A stretch of 62,000 bases of DNA from Chrysomallon squamiferum (taxonomy: Eukaryota > Mollusca > Gastropoda > Neomphalida > Peltospiridae), in NCBI GenBank assembly GCA_012295275.1, contig CM022670.1, positions 9,398,006 through 9,460,005 of the forward strand, written 5' to 3'. The translations under genes and the position numbers were made by a program. The notes below the pieces were generated by a model. The model did no database searches and was not told the origin of the DNA. It saw nothing but the letters and a program-made list of their open reading frames with translations. How positions within the stretch are numbered: the stretch's first letter is position 1; each line of letters begins with the position of its first letter. Shown here piece after piece: positions 28,001 to 40,958 of the stretch.

Positions 28001-28531
28001 ATAAAACAAAAATAAAAGTCTACTACAATTTTTTTTTTTTGATAGCACTTTAGAAATTGAGGTGTAATTAACACAATAAATTATATATACTGATCATCTG
28101 CATTAATCTGAACACAGTGTTCATCTACAGGAGCTGTCATTTTGGTATTAAGATAATACACCATCAGCAAGTAAACTGAAATACAGCAGCCAATGGGCAT
28201 GATAAATCAAAATATGTAAATAATTTACAAACTATAAGCATTTTAAACTTAGCTTTCTACAAACAGATTATTTAAGAAAATATTTCAGGTTCTTTTAATC
28301 ATTTCAAATTAAACAAACATGCTTTATTAACAGAGACCAAGAACAGCAGAAATGCTAATATAGGAAATAATGTTGTTAAATAACAAATCATGTCCTTTTT
28401 TTCCTAAAAATTATTTCCAGATTATTGTTTAACAAACTGTTATAAAGCCTTAAATACTCACCGACTGTCTCAGACACCTCTACAGGTGTGTCGTCATCTG
28501 GCACAACCCTTTCTTCTGAACCTGAAGCCAT
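3663..28531 (-). CDS. CRACD/CRACDL-like regulator of actin capping protein
   Basis: Nine exons on the minus strand: 28531-28462, 25018-24838, 11724-11577, 11068-10973, 8621-8553, 7751-7554, 7195-7111, 6133-4098 and 3782-3663. All junctions are GT-AG with matching phase; total 3003 nt, 1000 residues. The start is an ATG in an ideal context (GCAGCCACCATGG). Visible parts: a basic stretch at about residues 27-55; the motif GGARSISEDSVFSPDQ in exon 3, like the SHDSIF-type N-terminus of vertebrate CRACD; SDAAKHKLSVRPNKRK in exon 6, matching the AA+HKL+V+P segment I recall in CRACD; RWTWTEAEQV and REPEWMAALRKRK at about 591-617, like CRACD's EPxWLALAKRK motif. The rest is Ser/Lys-rich and probably disordered. 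Vertebrate CRACD is cytosolic and inhibits capping protein; that role here is inferred. The last exon ends VLDMVKNFQKMQ plus eight residues. Family assignment rests on remembered motifs, not a search. Confidence 0.78.
4861..5090 (-). repeat. 27-bp coding minisatellite in the CRACD-like large exon
   Basis: About eight tandem copies of a 27-bp unit encode nine-residue repeats of the type TQQSNVGVK (variants TQQTSVDAK, TPQSNIGVK, PQQSNIGVK), at about residues 632-709 just after the EPEWM motif. Copies vary by single bases and no copy breaks the frame. The high similarity between units indicates recent expansion. It also keeps the opposite strand open in several frames, which are shadows and not genes. 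Confidence 0.9.
7256..7380. repeat. (AAT)n and A-rich simple repeat
   Basis: An (AAT)n run passes into AAAAT and AAATA-type low-complexity sequence inside the 355-base intron between CRACD-like exons 6 and 7. Confidence 0.9.
8120..8541. repeat. (ATAC)n / (CCAT ACAT)n microsatellite, about 420 bp
   Basis: Imperfect tetranucleotide array of CATA/ATAC with CCAT-type variants in the intron after CRACD-like exon 5. It ends about 11 bases from the 5' splice site at 8552/8553. The long open frames across it on both strands (Tyr/Ile/His or Met/Cys/Val repeats) are artefacts of the repeat. Confidence 0.95.
8622..10972 (-). other. Intron between CRACD-like exons 4 and 5
   Basis: AT-rich intron with short A runs (about 8818-8834) and no recognisable exon, RNA gene or element. 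It carries a normal acceptor before exon 5 (TTTTCAG) and a donor after exon 4 (AAG followed by GTTTTT, a weak match to consensus). Confidence 0.6.
11362..11430. repeat. (ATT)n microsatellite
   Basis: Pure ATT run passing into TTG repeats, inside the intron between CRACD-like exons 3 and 4. Confidence 0.95.
11959..14190. repeat. Cluster of diverged direct repeats (units A and B)
   Basis: Unit A occurs at about 11959-12282 and 13685-13966, with a partial copy at 12982-13087. Shared strings include TATTTTGGCTTTTTATCA, ACAGAAATTAATATTAAA and GAATTAATATCTGTATGTTT. Unit B occurs at about 13432-13651 and 14029-14190, sharing TTTATTTGGGAAG, AATAAACATGGGCAT and TGCCTTGAACTGTCAACAAC. The order is A, partial A, B, A, B. 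This suggests local duplication or repeated insertion of a non-autonomous element. No coding capacity or terminal inverted repeats were seen. Confidence 0.8.
12761..12940. repeat. Tandem duplication of a roughly 90-bp unit with CA and CATA repeats
   Basis: Two near-identical copies of a block containing AATGTAAATACATACATACA and CACATTATGTACATG, each ending in CATACAATAACTGCACAC, are separated by a (CA)n run. They differ mainly in the number of CATA units, which points to slippage after duplication. Confidence 0.85.
20323..20357. repeat. (ATT)n microsatellite
   Basis: ATT run within the large CRACD-like intron. Confidence 0.95.
22005..22031. repeat. (TA)n microsatellite
   Basis: TA dinucleotide run preceded by an A run, within the large CRACD-like intron. 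Confidence 0.95.
25019..28461 (-). other. Intron between CRACD-like exons 1 and 2
   Basis: AT-rich intron of about 3.4 kb. A less AT-rich patch at 25500-25920 and another at 27790-27975 stand out. The second has a 50-codon open frame on the plus strand after a pyrimidine-rich AG, ending at a TAG near 27970. Neither can be tied to a gene. A T run lies at about 26281-26298. Confidence 0.5.
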
Positions 28532-30261
28532 GGTGGCTGCAGGCTTAGCTGATCTCCTGGCTTCAACTAGGTTGCTGTCCAAATACTGGACAGATGCTTC
28601 TCTGTTTAGGTCAAGTTCATATCTGTTGGCATCCCTGCAGCATCCTGAAATTAGACATTTTAAAACTGATTTAGACATTTAGAATTTAAAGAAACTGTTA
28701 TAATACGTTTCAACAAATGCAAGACTGATCTAAATCAGACAATTGCAGATGGACACACAGCAATAACAATCAAAGCAATAAACTTTAATTTCACTTGTTT
28801 TTAAAAACAATAGAAGAAGGTTCAAGTAAAATGAGATAAAATGTAAATGCAACCAATAGATAAAATCACTCTTTATTGGTTTTTATTACTGACACTAAAG
28901 GATCAGATGTACATATGTCAGGGATCATTTAATACAACAGATGTAAATGTACAGGTGCTTGCAATGGATCCAATCAGATGTCCTTTCCAATGTACTTTTT
29001 GTCCTATACAATCAATTCTTACTTTTACTGTTCTCAGCACTGATGTTTTGGGGTCTTATAGCCATAATCATGATAATGAATTTTTTTGAAAAAGCATATA
29101 GGAAAATGGAAATTTAAACAACAAAAAATTTTAAGCAGACAGGTTTGGTTATATGTTTTCCAATTAACAGTTCAAATCCATTTATTTTTTACCAATTTAA
29201 AAGAAACTTTAATATTCAACCATTTTGATTTGCAAGAAGAACAAAATATGTTTACACATAAAATTCACATAACAGATTTTAAATATTACTTTATAACACA
29301 TGAATTTATCAGTTGTTGATATATAAAATAAATGAAACACAGTTAAACTGGTTAAAAAATCTTATTATCTGTGCTTGAATGAGAATGTAACAAGATGTTG
29401 AAAATACATCATGAAGCAGTCCTGGTCCTCAGCCTAATAAACAAATACTGGTTAAATGGTTTTATATGCTGTCATAATTACAATCACATCATTTTATACT
29501 TATACTAAACAATTATTAGCAAACTATTAAAAACCAGATGCACATGTACTGATGTAAACAAATCGTAAATACCATTTTTCAGTGGGGATTTTTAGATACA
29601 TGACTTTATAAGGAGATGTTTTCTGGACATTAAATGACCTCTTAAGCACAAAACTTTTACGCACAGATATGGTAGATTACATTCGTGGAATTCAGAGTAT
29701 GTTTGTTGTTACTGGCTGAATGAATCCAAGGAAGTGGGGTCAGTAAAATGTAAATAAGAATAGAAACATAATTGTGTTAGCTGAATACACTTTTTGTTGT
29801 GTGTGTGGATACACTAATAAATGTATATAGCTGTATTACATATGTATGTGTGTATCTAAAATTTTAATAGTGTAACAATCTTGATTTCTTGAGACAGTTT
29901 TTGTATAACACAAATTAAACTATTATAAAGGAACAAGAAACAAAATCAAATCAAAAGATGAAGTTCAAAATACATTTGTCTGTTCTAAAAATGCACCTAC
30001 ATTGTTAATTCTTTGTTTCTAACACTACCTATATATAGGTGTCTGTATTAACATAATGCTGTGATAAACTAAGTACACATACAAACATGGGTGAGTTTAA
30101 ATATTGACAGAGTCAACTAATGACAAGAGTAAAGAAAGGTTGATCTGCTACAGGTAAAAAGACATTCATCAAGTATAAGTTTTAAAAGGAAATTATTTAA
30201 AAAGGAGAAAAAAGTAAACACAGACATGTTGCAAAAACAAATATGCAATAACATTGTATAA

Positions 30262-30339
30262 TGTATGTATGTATGTGTTTGTGTGTGTATGTATGTCTGT
30301 ATGTCTGTATGTATGTATGTATGTGTGTGTGTATGTGTA

Positions 30340-30412
<73 letters not shown>
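30262..30412. repeat. (GTAT)n/(GT)n compound microsatellite
   Basis: About 150 bp of GTAT and GTCT units passing into a pure GT run and back to GTAT. The open frames over it on both strands are repeat artefacts. Confidence 0.95.
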
Positions 30413-33400
30413 CAATAATTATTCCCAGTTCCGCCTACCAATACAAAATAAAATAACTGAATAAACAAAAGTACCTGAGTCAGCTCTCTATAATTACAGA
30501 CTTCAGGAGTAATTATTTTTTTGCGTACAAACACTTTTGCTTGATTTGGTAGATTTACGAAGTTATAAGTTCATGAAATTTAAATTTACTAAATATCATG
30601 GTACTTTCCCACTATATAAATGCAGGTATAACATTTCTACACAAGCTAACTCGTATGTTCAGAATTATAGACCACTGGCTAAATAAACTAAGAGTTCAGC
30701 TTATAAAAGCATTTGTCAATTTACATGCTTGGAATATAAGTCGCCCACAACAAAGTGTGTCCATTGATTGAAAGACGGTGGAATTTCAAAGCAAATACCA
30801 CCTAAATGCATTGGCTATCTAGATAATAGTAACAGTTGATCCTTTCCATTGTTAGCCTGTGGCAGCCAAAAGCAAATATTTTGAAGTGAACATCTCAAAC
30901 TCAAGGATCTTTAAAAGCTGAATCTGTGCATACTTTAGTAAATACTAGGTTATAAGAATCAAGACTGATGTCTCTGATGACACATACCTAACTTAAATTC
31001 ACTTTTTTATCCATAGAAATGAAACATTTTAAGGAAATCCCAAATAAAATATTATCATCCTAGCTATTTTTTTAAAGTTAATCATTTTCCCTTGAAGTTA
31101 ATTATTTCCCTGGAAAACACTGCTTTGTTTTAAATTACAAGATTACAATACGCACCAACTCTGAATTATATATTAATTAGTGTTTGTCAATTGTAAGATA
31201 AATAATTAAAGATCCACTATGTATGAATCCATTATTCCACAGTTAAAATGATATGGCAAATGGACATTAATGTATGACAAATTTGTGCTTGTTTGATTCT
31301 GATTGCATTTTTTTTTGCATTTTATATTCCAGTCTCTAAGTTTTTATATAATGCTACCAACGTCTTTTCAAATGATGTCAGCTTTTTAATTTAAAATTTA
31401 TTTACCAAATTTCTCAGTTTATTAATGATATTGTGAATGTTTCATTCACTATGCCTTTATCTTCACTGAAAGAAAAGATTAGCTGACAATCTGAAAAAAG
31501 AAACTTAACAGGGTACTACTACTACTATAGGGGACAGTTCAAAAGAAATATTTCAAATAGTGCATTGAGCAAAACTGTTACATATATAAGTATGTTGTTT
31601 CATAATAATAAACATGTTCAGAGCAGGATAACCATACAAAAGAAGTGAAGGGTAGCACAGTTTATTCAGCCCACTGACCACAATCTTAAAATATTTGAAT
31701 TCATTCATGCAGATGAAAACTAACAGACTATTTAACAATACTAATGCAATATAAATCATTTTATATTTCTTACATCTAATTTGATATTCATGAAATTGAA
31801 TGGAATCTTTTATTAAAAATATTTATTTAATTATTACCCACTTACTGTGATTAACTTTTATCTTGAATGCATCTGAATTTTTGTTACAGGTTGTGCTTCA
31901 GTGCATAAAACGTCCTGAATATATACACCTGGATCTGAAAAGGTTGAACTATTTTCAATGTTCATATTTATAAGCTGTTATAACTGCCTTTCATAACTTT
32001 AAAACTTGAAATACTTGAAATGTCTAATATGTGAGGTTGCTGGAACCTCATACATAAATAAAATAGAATAATAAATGTCCAAACATTTAACAGCTTTATG
32101 ATATTTTTCTTCTTTATGATACATCACTGATTTAAAAAATCTAATAGCAAAACTAATTCAGAAGTTTTACACACACAAACAAACCCATACAGACACACAT
32201 AAATGAATAATTAATATGCAACATTTTAACAGAATATGGCACTGAATAGAAAATAATACTTAATTTAATTTATTCATATAACAACTGTTTCTAAATACAT
32301 TTATATTCATTTGTTTTTAAATGATAAACCAAATTAATATGTTTGTCACAAGAATAACTTTTTAAAAAGTGTTTAATTTTTATATATTTTTATATCTGAT
32401 AGAACTGCAAAAGGAAATAATTTAAAAAACAAATTAAAGCATAATAACAAAAATTTAAATTACTGACTTGGGGTAGTCTGAAACAACTCTTCCTACTGCT
32501 GCATACATTTTACTCAGTGTAAACATAACAGGTTTGAGGAAACATGTTAACAAGGTGGCTGCTACAAAACAAAGACATGACAATACACACAACAGTAAAC
32601 AGTATTTGTCATTTTGTTTAACAAACATGTTTAGCAAACATCAACTAACTATACACAGAAAGCATGCTGGTTTCTTGTCATTATCCAAGGATGTGTTTCA
32701 TTCAGTTTCCATTTTGTACAGTTGCATTCAATTCACATACATACTTTTATAGATGAAATCTGTGATGAATATTTTGAATGCCTGAATATTTAACAACATA
32801 TACCCTATGGCTAAATTAAAATATTATGTTAACAATGTCATGTTTATGGGGTTTTTGTTTGTTTTTAATGGTTTAATGATACCAGAAAGCAAACACGCCA
32901 CTCTTACCAAATAACAATTATAAATATTTGTTCATAACCACCTTATAATACACTAGAAAGAACATACCTATTCTTTTGACAAACTCTCTGTGAGACACAC
33001 AGTTTTAGTGGTTGGAATGGAATATCATCTAATGTTTGTAAAGGTATTTAATAATAAGGTCAGTCTTCTCTGGTAATTTGCTACATACTGAACTAAAGAC
33101 CTTTACTGATATAGTTAATCTCCCCAAAAAGATGGTGTTGTTATATAAGAAATGCTTTAATAAGTTTTTGTTTCTAATTATGTTTAAAAATAACTTCTCT
33201 ATTAATCTCTGCTAAGACAAAAGTAAAAAAGATTACTTTAGAAAAAACAAAAATAAGTTTTAAGAAACTGTATGCTGTTGATAATTATTATTTAAAGAAA
33301 ATAACTTTATAATATAATAGTAATTTTTCTCAGTTTTCCATAACAAATAATAATAATAAAAATTCATTCATTCATTCATAAATGATATCCTTCAGGCAAA

Positions 33401-34237
33401 CTGTCTAGTTAGAACGAATTATAAGACTGACATTACAAAAATGTCAGGGTCACCCACAAGTAATGGGTTTAACTTTGTGAACAACCTTTAGGTTTGATAA
33501 GCTGAAGAAACAAGTCTTGATTATTGGCATTCCTGCTTGTACAGTGAGAAATTTAATTTTCTTTGGTTTGTTTACAACAAGAAATGTGATGTGCTGATAG
33601 TAAAACCTATTGATCATGATGGTAGATTACCTCCAACTGTCAATCACTAACGTGAATAAGAAAGATTATTACTTTTGAAGTAACAGACATGCACATACAG
33701 AAAGAAAGACAAACAAGTAATGCTGATCTTCAAACAAAATGAACATGTTAAGAAAATGAATAAACTTTAATGAAAATTTTTCAATATCTTTGGCTCTAAC
33801 ATTTCTTTTAACGCAGTGGTGCTTTTATTTAACAGTAAAAAAGATAAAAAGTTACTAATGGACCAACTATTATCATTATACAAATACATAATTTATAGCC
33901 TTTGTTATACTGATTACTGCAATACAAATTCAAAACAAATTAACCTTAAAGTTTGAGCATCTAGATTCACATATATATTAACCCACAACCTGTTACCATT
34001 AATCCTAAGCTGAGTACTTTCCCAAACTGTATGACAAATATGTACAGGTGTACTATTCAGAGATTTATCTTTATGTAAACAGCATTTTGCATAACAACAA
34101 TGTGTTTTGGTATCATTAACACTAGAAAACATAAACATAAATGAAACCAGTTACCAGAAATAATGTGAGCAACTTTTTAACAAGTCAAGGTTAATTCTGT
34201 TATTTAAGAATACATGTTACATAAGATCAAGTTTTAT

Positions 34238-34240
34238 ATA

Positions 34241-34273
<33 letters not shown>
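34238..34273. repeat. (TA)n(TATG)n microsatellite
   Basis: TA run followed by TATG units, in the 5' intron of the CRACD-like gene. Confidence 0.9.
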
Positions 34274-35076
34274 TATTTTTTAAGTATTATGTTAAATAAA
34301 TTTGTAAATTATATGTAGTGGATATTCTGAGACATATTTATAAGCAATTAAAATAGCTTGGCATTACAATATACTATACATAATACAGGCTTTACATTTG
34401 AAATTAAATAATCAAAATATTTCCTGTGTAGAAGTATAACAAACTTTGGTGTTACACACACCCATACACATAAGTAAATGTATTAATATAAGATTCAATT
34501 AATACTTTAAAAATTATTTTAAAATTATATTAATGGTCATGTGAATGATATGACGAGATTATGTAAATACATAATTATGATAATACTGATTATTTTGGAT
34601 GCATGCGTTTTTTAAAAAATATTAGTTTACTTTATATAAATAAAAAAAACCTTTTATTTTTATTCTAACTTGATGGGCGCGGTCCAAGTTCTATGTAGAT
34701 AAACCCTGGTGATAAATTCCTGAACACCTCATAAATTTAGTTAAATATAAAACTTTAATATCTTAGATCTATCAGTATCATCCATGATTCATCGAATGTT
34801 CATGTTGTATGATCATGTACAGTTAAAATGTTACAATTCCAACATCACATTTTGTGATTTGGTAGTTACTTTGCGTCCATGGCAAACAAAACAAACGAAA
34901 GCATGGCTATCATAATCAAGACAGACGTGTCTAAAGATAGTAACTGAAATTGGACACAGTCAAACCGGCTTCTTTTTTATCTCCAAGTCTAAGGTTTACT
35001 CTGACTATAGCACCGGACAAATCATTCTGCCTTCTGTATACTACAAACAATTTGTTATAAGCAACAACTAAATTAC

Positions 35077-35300
35077 CTCATTATTATGGATATATCCATT
35101 CAGTTCAATGGTATTCCAGTAAACTGTAGTGTCTTTCAGTAACTCCACGCTATTTCTGATATTACTTTTCGATCACAGAAACCATACAACAACAAATATG
35201 GCTGCTTCTGTCGTAGGTCATCTGACCACGTGACTTCTCACTTCAATTGTAAGGTGCTACGAATGACAGACAAATGTAAACCAAACATTTTAGTTTATTA
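35077..35300 (-). promoter_or_regulatory. Candidate non-coding first exon and promoter of the CRACD-like gene
   Basis: This stretch is less AT-rich than its surroundings and contains a CACGTG E-box at about 35225. On the minus strand it ends in a good donor (AATGAG then GTAATT) at 35077/35076. If joined to the first coding exon, its reading frame into that exon is closed by TAA-TAA-TGA just before the junction. Translation would then begin at the Kozak-like ATG at 28531. Short upstream open frames are present. No transcription start can be read from sequence. Confidence 0.45.
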
Positions 35301-36221
35301 TTATTTATTTTTAAAACGCCGTCGAGCATGACACTGACAGCTCCAAATGATAAAAGTACTTTAACTGATTAAATAATAAATAAATGTTCACTTGTTTGTT
35401 TTTTGTTTTTTTAAAATAACATTAAACCATAAATCATTAAATGCCTGTCACAGTTTTGTTTTATGACAGTAAATGACTAAAATAATGAGTCACAAGTGCC
35501 AGAGTTCAAGAAATGGTAGGTTATTAAAACAATAATAAAAATAAACCTTTTGATTCCTTTACAGTGAGTATTAATATATATAGTGTCACATTATTATTTA
35601 ACTTGTTTTTGAATAATTATTCCATTACACTTATTCAAAGTTGAATGTAATTTATCAATCAGTGAAGAAAGGACAGCTTTCACTCAGATTTCATGCCATA
35701 CTCAAAATGTAACACTTACTTATACATCATCAGATGTCTTAATGTTAATGTGAAGTGTCTAGTGTCATGATACATCACAGAGCTAATTCTCATTCCAGCC
35801 AGTGCTCTACAATGAGATGGTTAATATAAAATATCTAATGATGCTAATAATGAAGTGGCAAATGCTGGTTTCCTTTCATTATCCGATTAGTCTTTATGCC
35901 AAATAACTAACTAAATATTATTATATATTTAATAAAACATTTCATTCCTTCCTTTTTGGTGATGATATAATGTGTTAAAAATACAATTTACAGTTAATCA
36001 TTTCTAACATAATTAATATTAACCCTGATATAAGACCTATCACCTTAAAGATGACTGATGATAAAAACTGGCCTGTAATTCCATGGATCAAAGTAAAAAT
36101 ATTCAGTTATTACTTATTATTTGATCACTTTGATTAGAATGGGAAATAATTTTCAGTTAGATAATTATCAGAAAAAATATTAGTTGTATCTGGGATTAAT
36201 TACTTTATTTTTTAATTTTAA

Positions 36222-36267
36222 TTTATTATTATTATTATTATTATAATTATTATTATTATTATTATTT
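36222..36267. repeat. (ATT)n microsatellite
   Basis: ATT units interrupted by a single ATA, intergenic. Confidence 0.9.
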
Positions 36268-39200
36268 ATCAATTTAATTTTATGTATTTATTATCGATTT
36301 ATTTAATATTTTTATTTTATGATAAATATTATTACAACAGATTTAATATAATAGTTTTGTGTAACTTTATTAATAATCTGTATTATAAAATGAAATACTA
36401 GATCAGACTTGAAACACTTAAAAAGCGTTTAATATACATCAGGTGTGTGACATACAACCCAAGGCTTCTATTAGCCAAATGTTTAACATATATGATGAAT
36501 GTATGGATCAATAATATTTAATCAGAGTTGATTTGTAGCTATGGTCATCATTTACGACATCAAATGTCAGGAACAAGTCACATCCTAAAATGATCTAGTA
36601 TATATCTACCTTGTTAATATTGGGTACAGATTATTGATTTGTTTTTGAATAGACTGATAGTTAACTACATTAAATGGACCTGGCAGCTGATATTTCATGG
36701 ACCAAGGCTGTGGAATGTAGTACCATGATGGAAATTATTATATTTTTAATTTTGTAAATTTTTTGGCTTGCTGTGTTTTCCTAAGAAACTCACTGAAGGT
36801 AACAACATTGTACACAAAATGTTTGAACAAACTCACTGGTCACAAATATTTGTGGAACAAAATCTCAACACTTTTTATTATTTACATTTATTGGACGACT
36901 ACATACCAAATAATGAGAGGAAACATGTCTTTGTCACTCACATCAGTGTCATTTCATGAATTAATAAGGAATTGCTTTTAATGCATCTTTATTAAGAAAG
37001 CCAGGCATCTGATAAACCATTTATGTGACTGCAGCTAGAACAGAATTTAAGCTCAGTATATGCATGAAGGAGGACTGATCCTGTAAAATGTCAAGGCTTA
37101 AAGCTATTCTCCAACTATGCACATTGAGAATGTTTGTTAATAAAATCAGTTTATTCATCATGAACAAAATATTATTATAACACAGATAATGGGAAATATA
37201 CACAACTTTTTATTGACTTTATTTTTAAAAATAATAATAATAAGGGACATAACCTTAATACACCTTTTTTAAAGTGAGTAACATATATTAAATTAATTGT
37301 ATGCAAATATAAATGATAAAATCTCTATCATCTTGTTGCCTTTAAGATAGCTGAGGAATACTAGAGGCTGAACCCAGGAAGATATATATTAAATGAAATG
37401 AAAATAAGTATGCTAACAGAATGTAATGAAATTGCCCTAAGCACTGTTGCATAAATTATGTTATTTTTTCATTAGTTATTTTTTCCTTGTTAAAGAATTA
37501 TCAATGTTATGAAAGGAAAAAGGAGTGGAATACAAAATGACAATAATAATAATGAAACAACTTTAACTTTTTTGTTTCTTTTTTTTTTAAAAAAATAGGA
37601 AAAGAAAAAGAATTAACAAAAGGTATTCTGGACTAGAAGTAAAGAAAAGAGCATCGTAGACGCAGCAGGATTTAGAATAGGAGAGGCCTTAGACACCTAG
37701 AGTCTAGACTGTTCTATTTTTGAGATCCTCACCCTCATGATTATTGGAAGGTTGAAAAGTGTTTTGAAAGAAATTCAGTGAAACCAAGGATAATGATGTG
37801 TGTTTAAAATACTGCAGTTCACAATTCCTTCTTTAAAGAACTTGAGACCTTATCATTAATTATAACAGTGATCAGTGAAGAAAAAAATTTGAGCTGTCAT
37901 AGAAAGGTTTTCCTCAAGTAATGAATTAAATCATTTGCATATCAACATTTTAATAATAAACGTTATTAGATATCATATATTATGAAATATAGTGATGTCA
38001 GACAAAGATAACCAGCCATCACTACAGGTTTAGATGCTTAGCAGCAAGAGATCTTCTGTATGCACCTGCCAGTGGTCTGTAAAATAATTATCTTGTCACC
38101 AGTAAACAAGTTATGGGGCAATGACTGCAACAGGAAATACCCAACTGACTGTTATAAAAACACTGATTCTATGCCCTATGCCTCAAGTCAGTTTTTAACT
38201 GTGAGCTACTGACATCTCTTGCCCTTTAGTGAGCAAAGGGCTTAACTAATCTTTATTACAATCAGCTTATTTATTTAAATGTACATTGTTTGTGTTTCAT
38301 CTATTAAATGCTTTCAAATTTTTTGGAAAATATTTATTTATTAAAATGCTATGGACAAACAGTGTTGTAGAAAGTTTTGAAGCTACTTTAGTTTTGAGAA
38401 GATGTCTAGTTTTAAATTTATTTGCCCCCAAGTTTCTTATTTTTATATGTAAAAGTCAGGGTTTGTGATGATGTAGCATTTGTTTAAATGTTAGTTTTAA
38501 AGTTTCTTTTATTATTTTATCTATTTATTTATCTATTTATTATTATTGCTATTGTTGTTGCTGATGACTTTTACCTGAAAAGTTGCATAGTATAATAATA
38601 CAATGAAAGCCATTTTCCACTTTTCCAAGCAAATCATTTAACTGCACTTTTATGCTGGTTCATATTTTATATATACAAGTCTTGTGAAATATTAATCACA
38701 TCAGGTATATTCAGTTATGTCAATTATATTCAGTTATGTCAAAGACAGTTATAATTAACAATAAACCTGGTTATTGTATTTATAAAATAAAAAAAAGATT
38801 AACAAGTAGTACAAGATATAGCAAATGTGTAGATATTTATTAACATAACTTTATCATAGATACAGCTGCTTAATGATCAGATACTGTGTCCACAATGTCA
38901 AAGTAAACACTCAAATAAATATTAAAAAAATAATTTAAAAATGTAAACATTCTGTCTATCTATCTAGTCTTATTTTTGGCATTATAAAGAATAATCAAAG
39001 CAGGGTTGCAGCTGTGATTAGATTTGTTATAATGATTGTAAATGTGACCACAGTTTTTCTGTTTTGTTTTTTTCAAAATATATATTTTCTTTAATTTTAT
39101 CAAAATACTGTGCCAAAGCCAGTGTAGCTGTGATTAAATAGTTTTGAATATAGGTAAGTAATAAATATCTATTTTTTGATAAATGAACCGATTCATATCT

Positions 39201-40054
39201 TTTTTTATGTACGAGCTGTCAAATCATATACAGTAATCACACACTTATCTTTTTATTCACTACAAAATGCACAGCTGAATACCTATCTTAAGCTATTGAC
39301 TGTTTGTTCTTTTTCATTTTGTTCCATGTCAGTAAGCTGAAAAAAAAAAAATGTTGCATTTGTATGTGTACTGTGCTGGAATTTTTTGTTACCTGTGATA
39401 TTTTTTTTCTCTCAGACATTGAAATTCTTTCATGGTTATTTATGTAACAAACTGCAATAGGTTAGGGATATTGAAATCTTATTACAAGTATGTAAGTGCA
39501 AAGTTAAAAATATTTTATTCAAGTCATTTTTTATCTTGATTAAAATGATATTCTTACTATTTCTAGTGACAGTAGAATTATAAATCCACCTATGGCTTTA
39601 CTGAGAAACATTTCTTTACGTAATATTATTAACTTGAATAGTTTATTCCCATTTGCCAGATACTTCCTCCTTTAACAGCACAATGTAAACACCCACATAT
39701 ATCCACTATATCTCTTTCAGACACATTCAGTGTCTCACACCCACACATATACACAGTCAGTCTGATCCAAAAATATTTGACTAATCAGTTTATTAATTTT
39801 TCATATTTAGAAGAATAATTTTCTTTATTAATGACACATAACAATTTTAGAGCTCATTTTTTAAATTATTTTATTTACTTCTCCGAGTTTTCATGGTCTC
39901 TGAATTAGTTCAAGTGTAAAGGGTGATGTATTTATTTTTTATATTGTGAGATCCTCTGCCTTGCTGCTTCAGTTCATTCTTCAGAAAAAAACCGGTACAG
40001 CAAGAAAACTCAAAAGTACTTGCATAATAAACAACTAATAATCCACAGCTTTAA

Positions 40055-40057
<3 letters not shown>

Positions 40058-40106
<49 letters not shown>
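40058..40106. repeat. (GT)n microsatellite
   Basis: Pure GT run of about 24 units, intergenic. Confidence 0.95.
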
Positions 40107-40108
<2 letters not shown>

Positions 40109-40903
40109 ATACCATGAATACATACAACATGAAGGTGAGCTGTAGATCAATGGATCAGCATGATTAAAAATAATTTATTCAAATGAATATCAAAATGAAC
40201 AGTTTGAAAATTTTAATTTGATTATAATATGTGCTTTTTGCTACTCTCTTTTAACACTCCCCATAAAAACACAGATAATTTAAAATAACCCAAATAAAGA
40301 AGGATTTTGTCAAAAACACTTTCCACATAACACAAAGATGTAATTTAACCTTCAGTTTTTGTTTTTGTTTGAAAAAGTAAGAACTTCCTGCTTGATATGA
40401 AGGGGTGACAACTGCATATGGTTTGCTGACAACATCAGTCCATTAATTTCTGACTTGCTTTTCAACAAAAAAGACAAATAATAAATAATTTATATAACAG
40501 TTCAAAATAGTATTATGTTGTCATATTATTGTTCATCATCCAAGATTACCAATAAAATTTAATAAAATTAAAAATTTTACAAAGAAGAGTTCAATATATG
40601 TATTCCAAATGCCCCAGATTTCTCAGTAGCAGTACAGTTTTTAAAAACCCAAAACAATTATATATATACGAGTTATTTTCACTCTTTCAAAAATGTCAAA
40701 AACAATGAAACAAGAAATAGTTTTAAAAAAAGAAAGAATGATTTTGCATGAAAATTGCTAATGAAACCTTTATCATATTCACAGAAAGAATACCTAATTT
40801 TTTTTTTTTTTTTTTTTTATTAATATAAAGACAAACATTAATTCTGATTGCTATTATCTTTCTTCATTCCTTTTGTTTTTGTATTACCAGGGACTCTCTG
40901 ACA

Positions 40904-40956
<53 letters not shown>
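40904..40956. repeat. (AAT)n microsatellite
   Basis: Pure AAT run, intergenic, about 500 bases upstream of C4orf33. Confidence 0.95.

Positions 40957-40958
<2 letters not shown>

Larger units (their letters stand above)
28645..35076 (-). other. Probable 5' UTR intron of the CRACD-like gene
   Basis: A 6.4-kb AT-rich stretch between the first coding exon and the candidate non-coding first exon. The acceptor at the coding exon is TCTAATTTCAG. It contains a (GT/GTAT)n array at 30262-30412 and a (TATG)n run at 34238-34273. No further exon was recognised. Confidence 0.5.

Noticed and set aside
30197-30464. Open frames rich in Cys-Val or Thr-His
   Set aside because: They are translations of the GT/GTAT microsatellite.
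36763-36981. Two overlapping plus-strand frames of 63 to 72 codons
   Set aside because: They are in different phases, have no recognisable family or splice context, and are of a length expected by chance.
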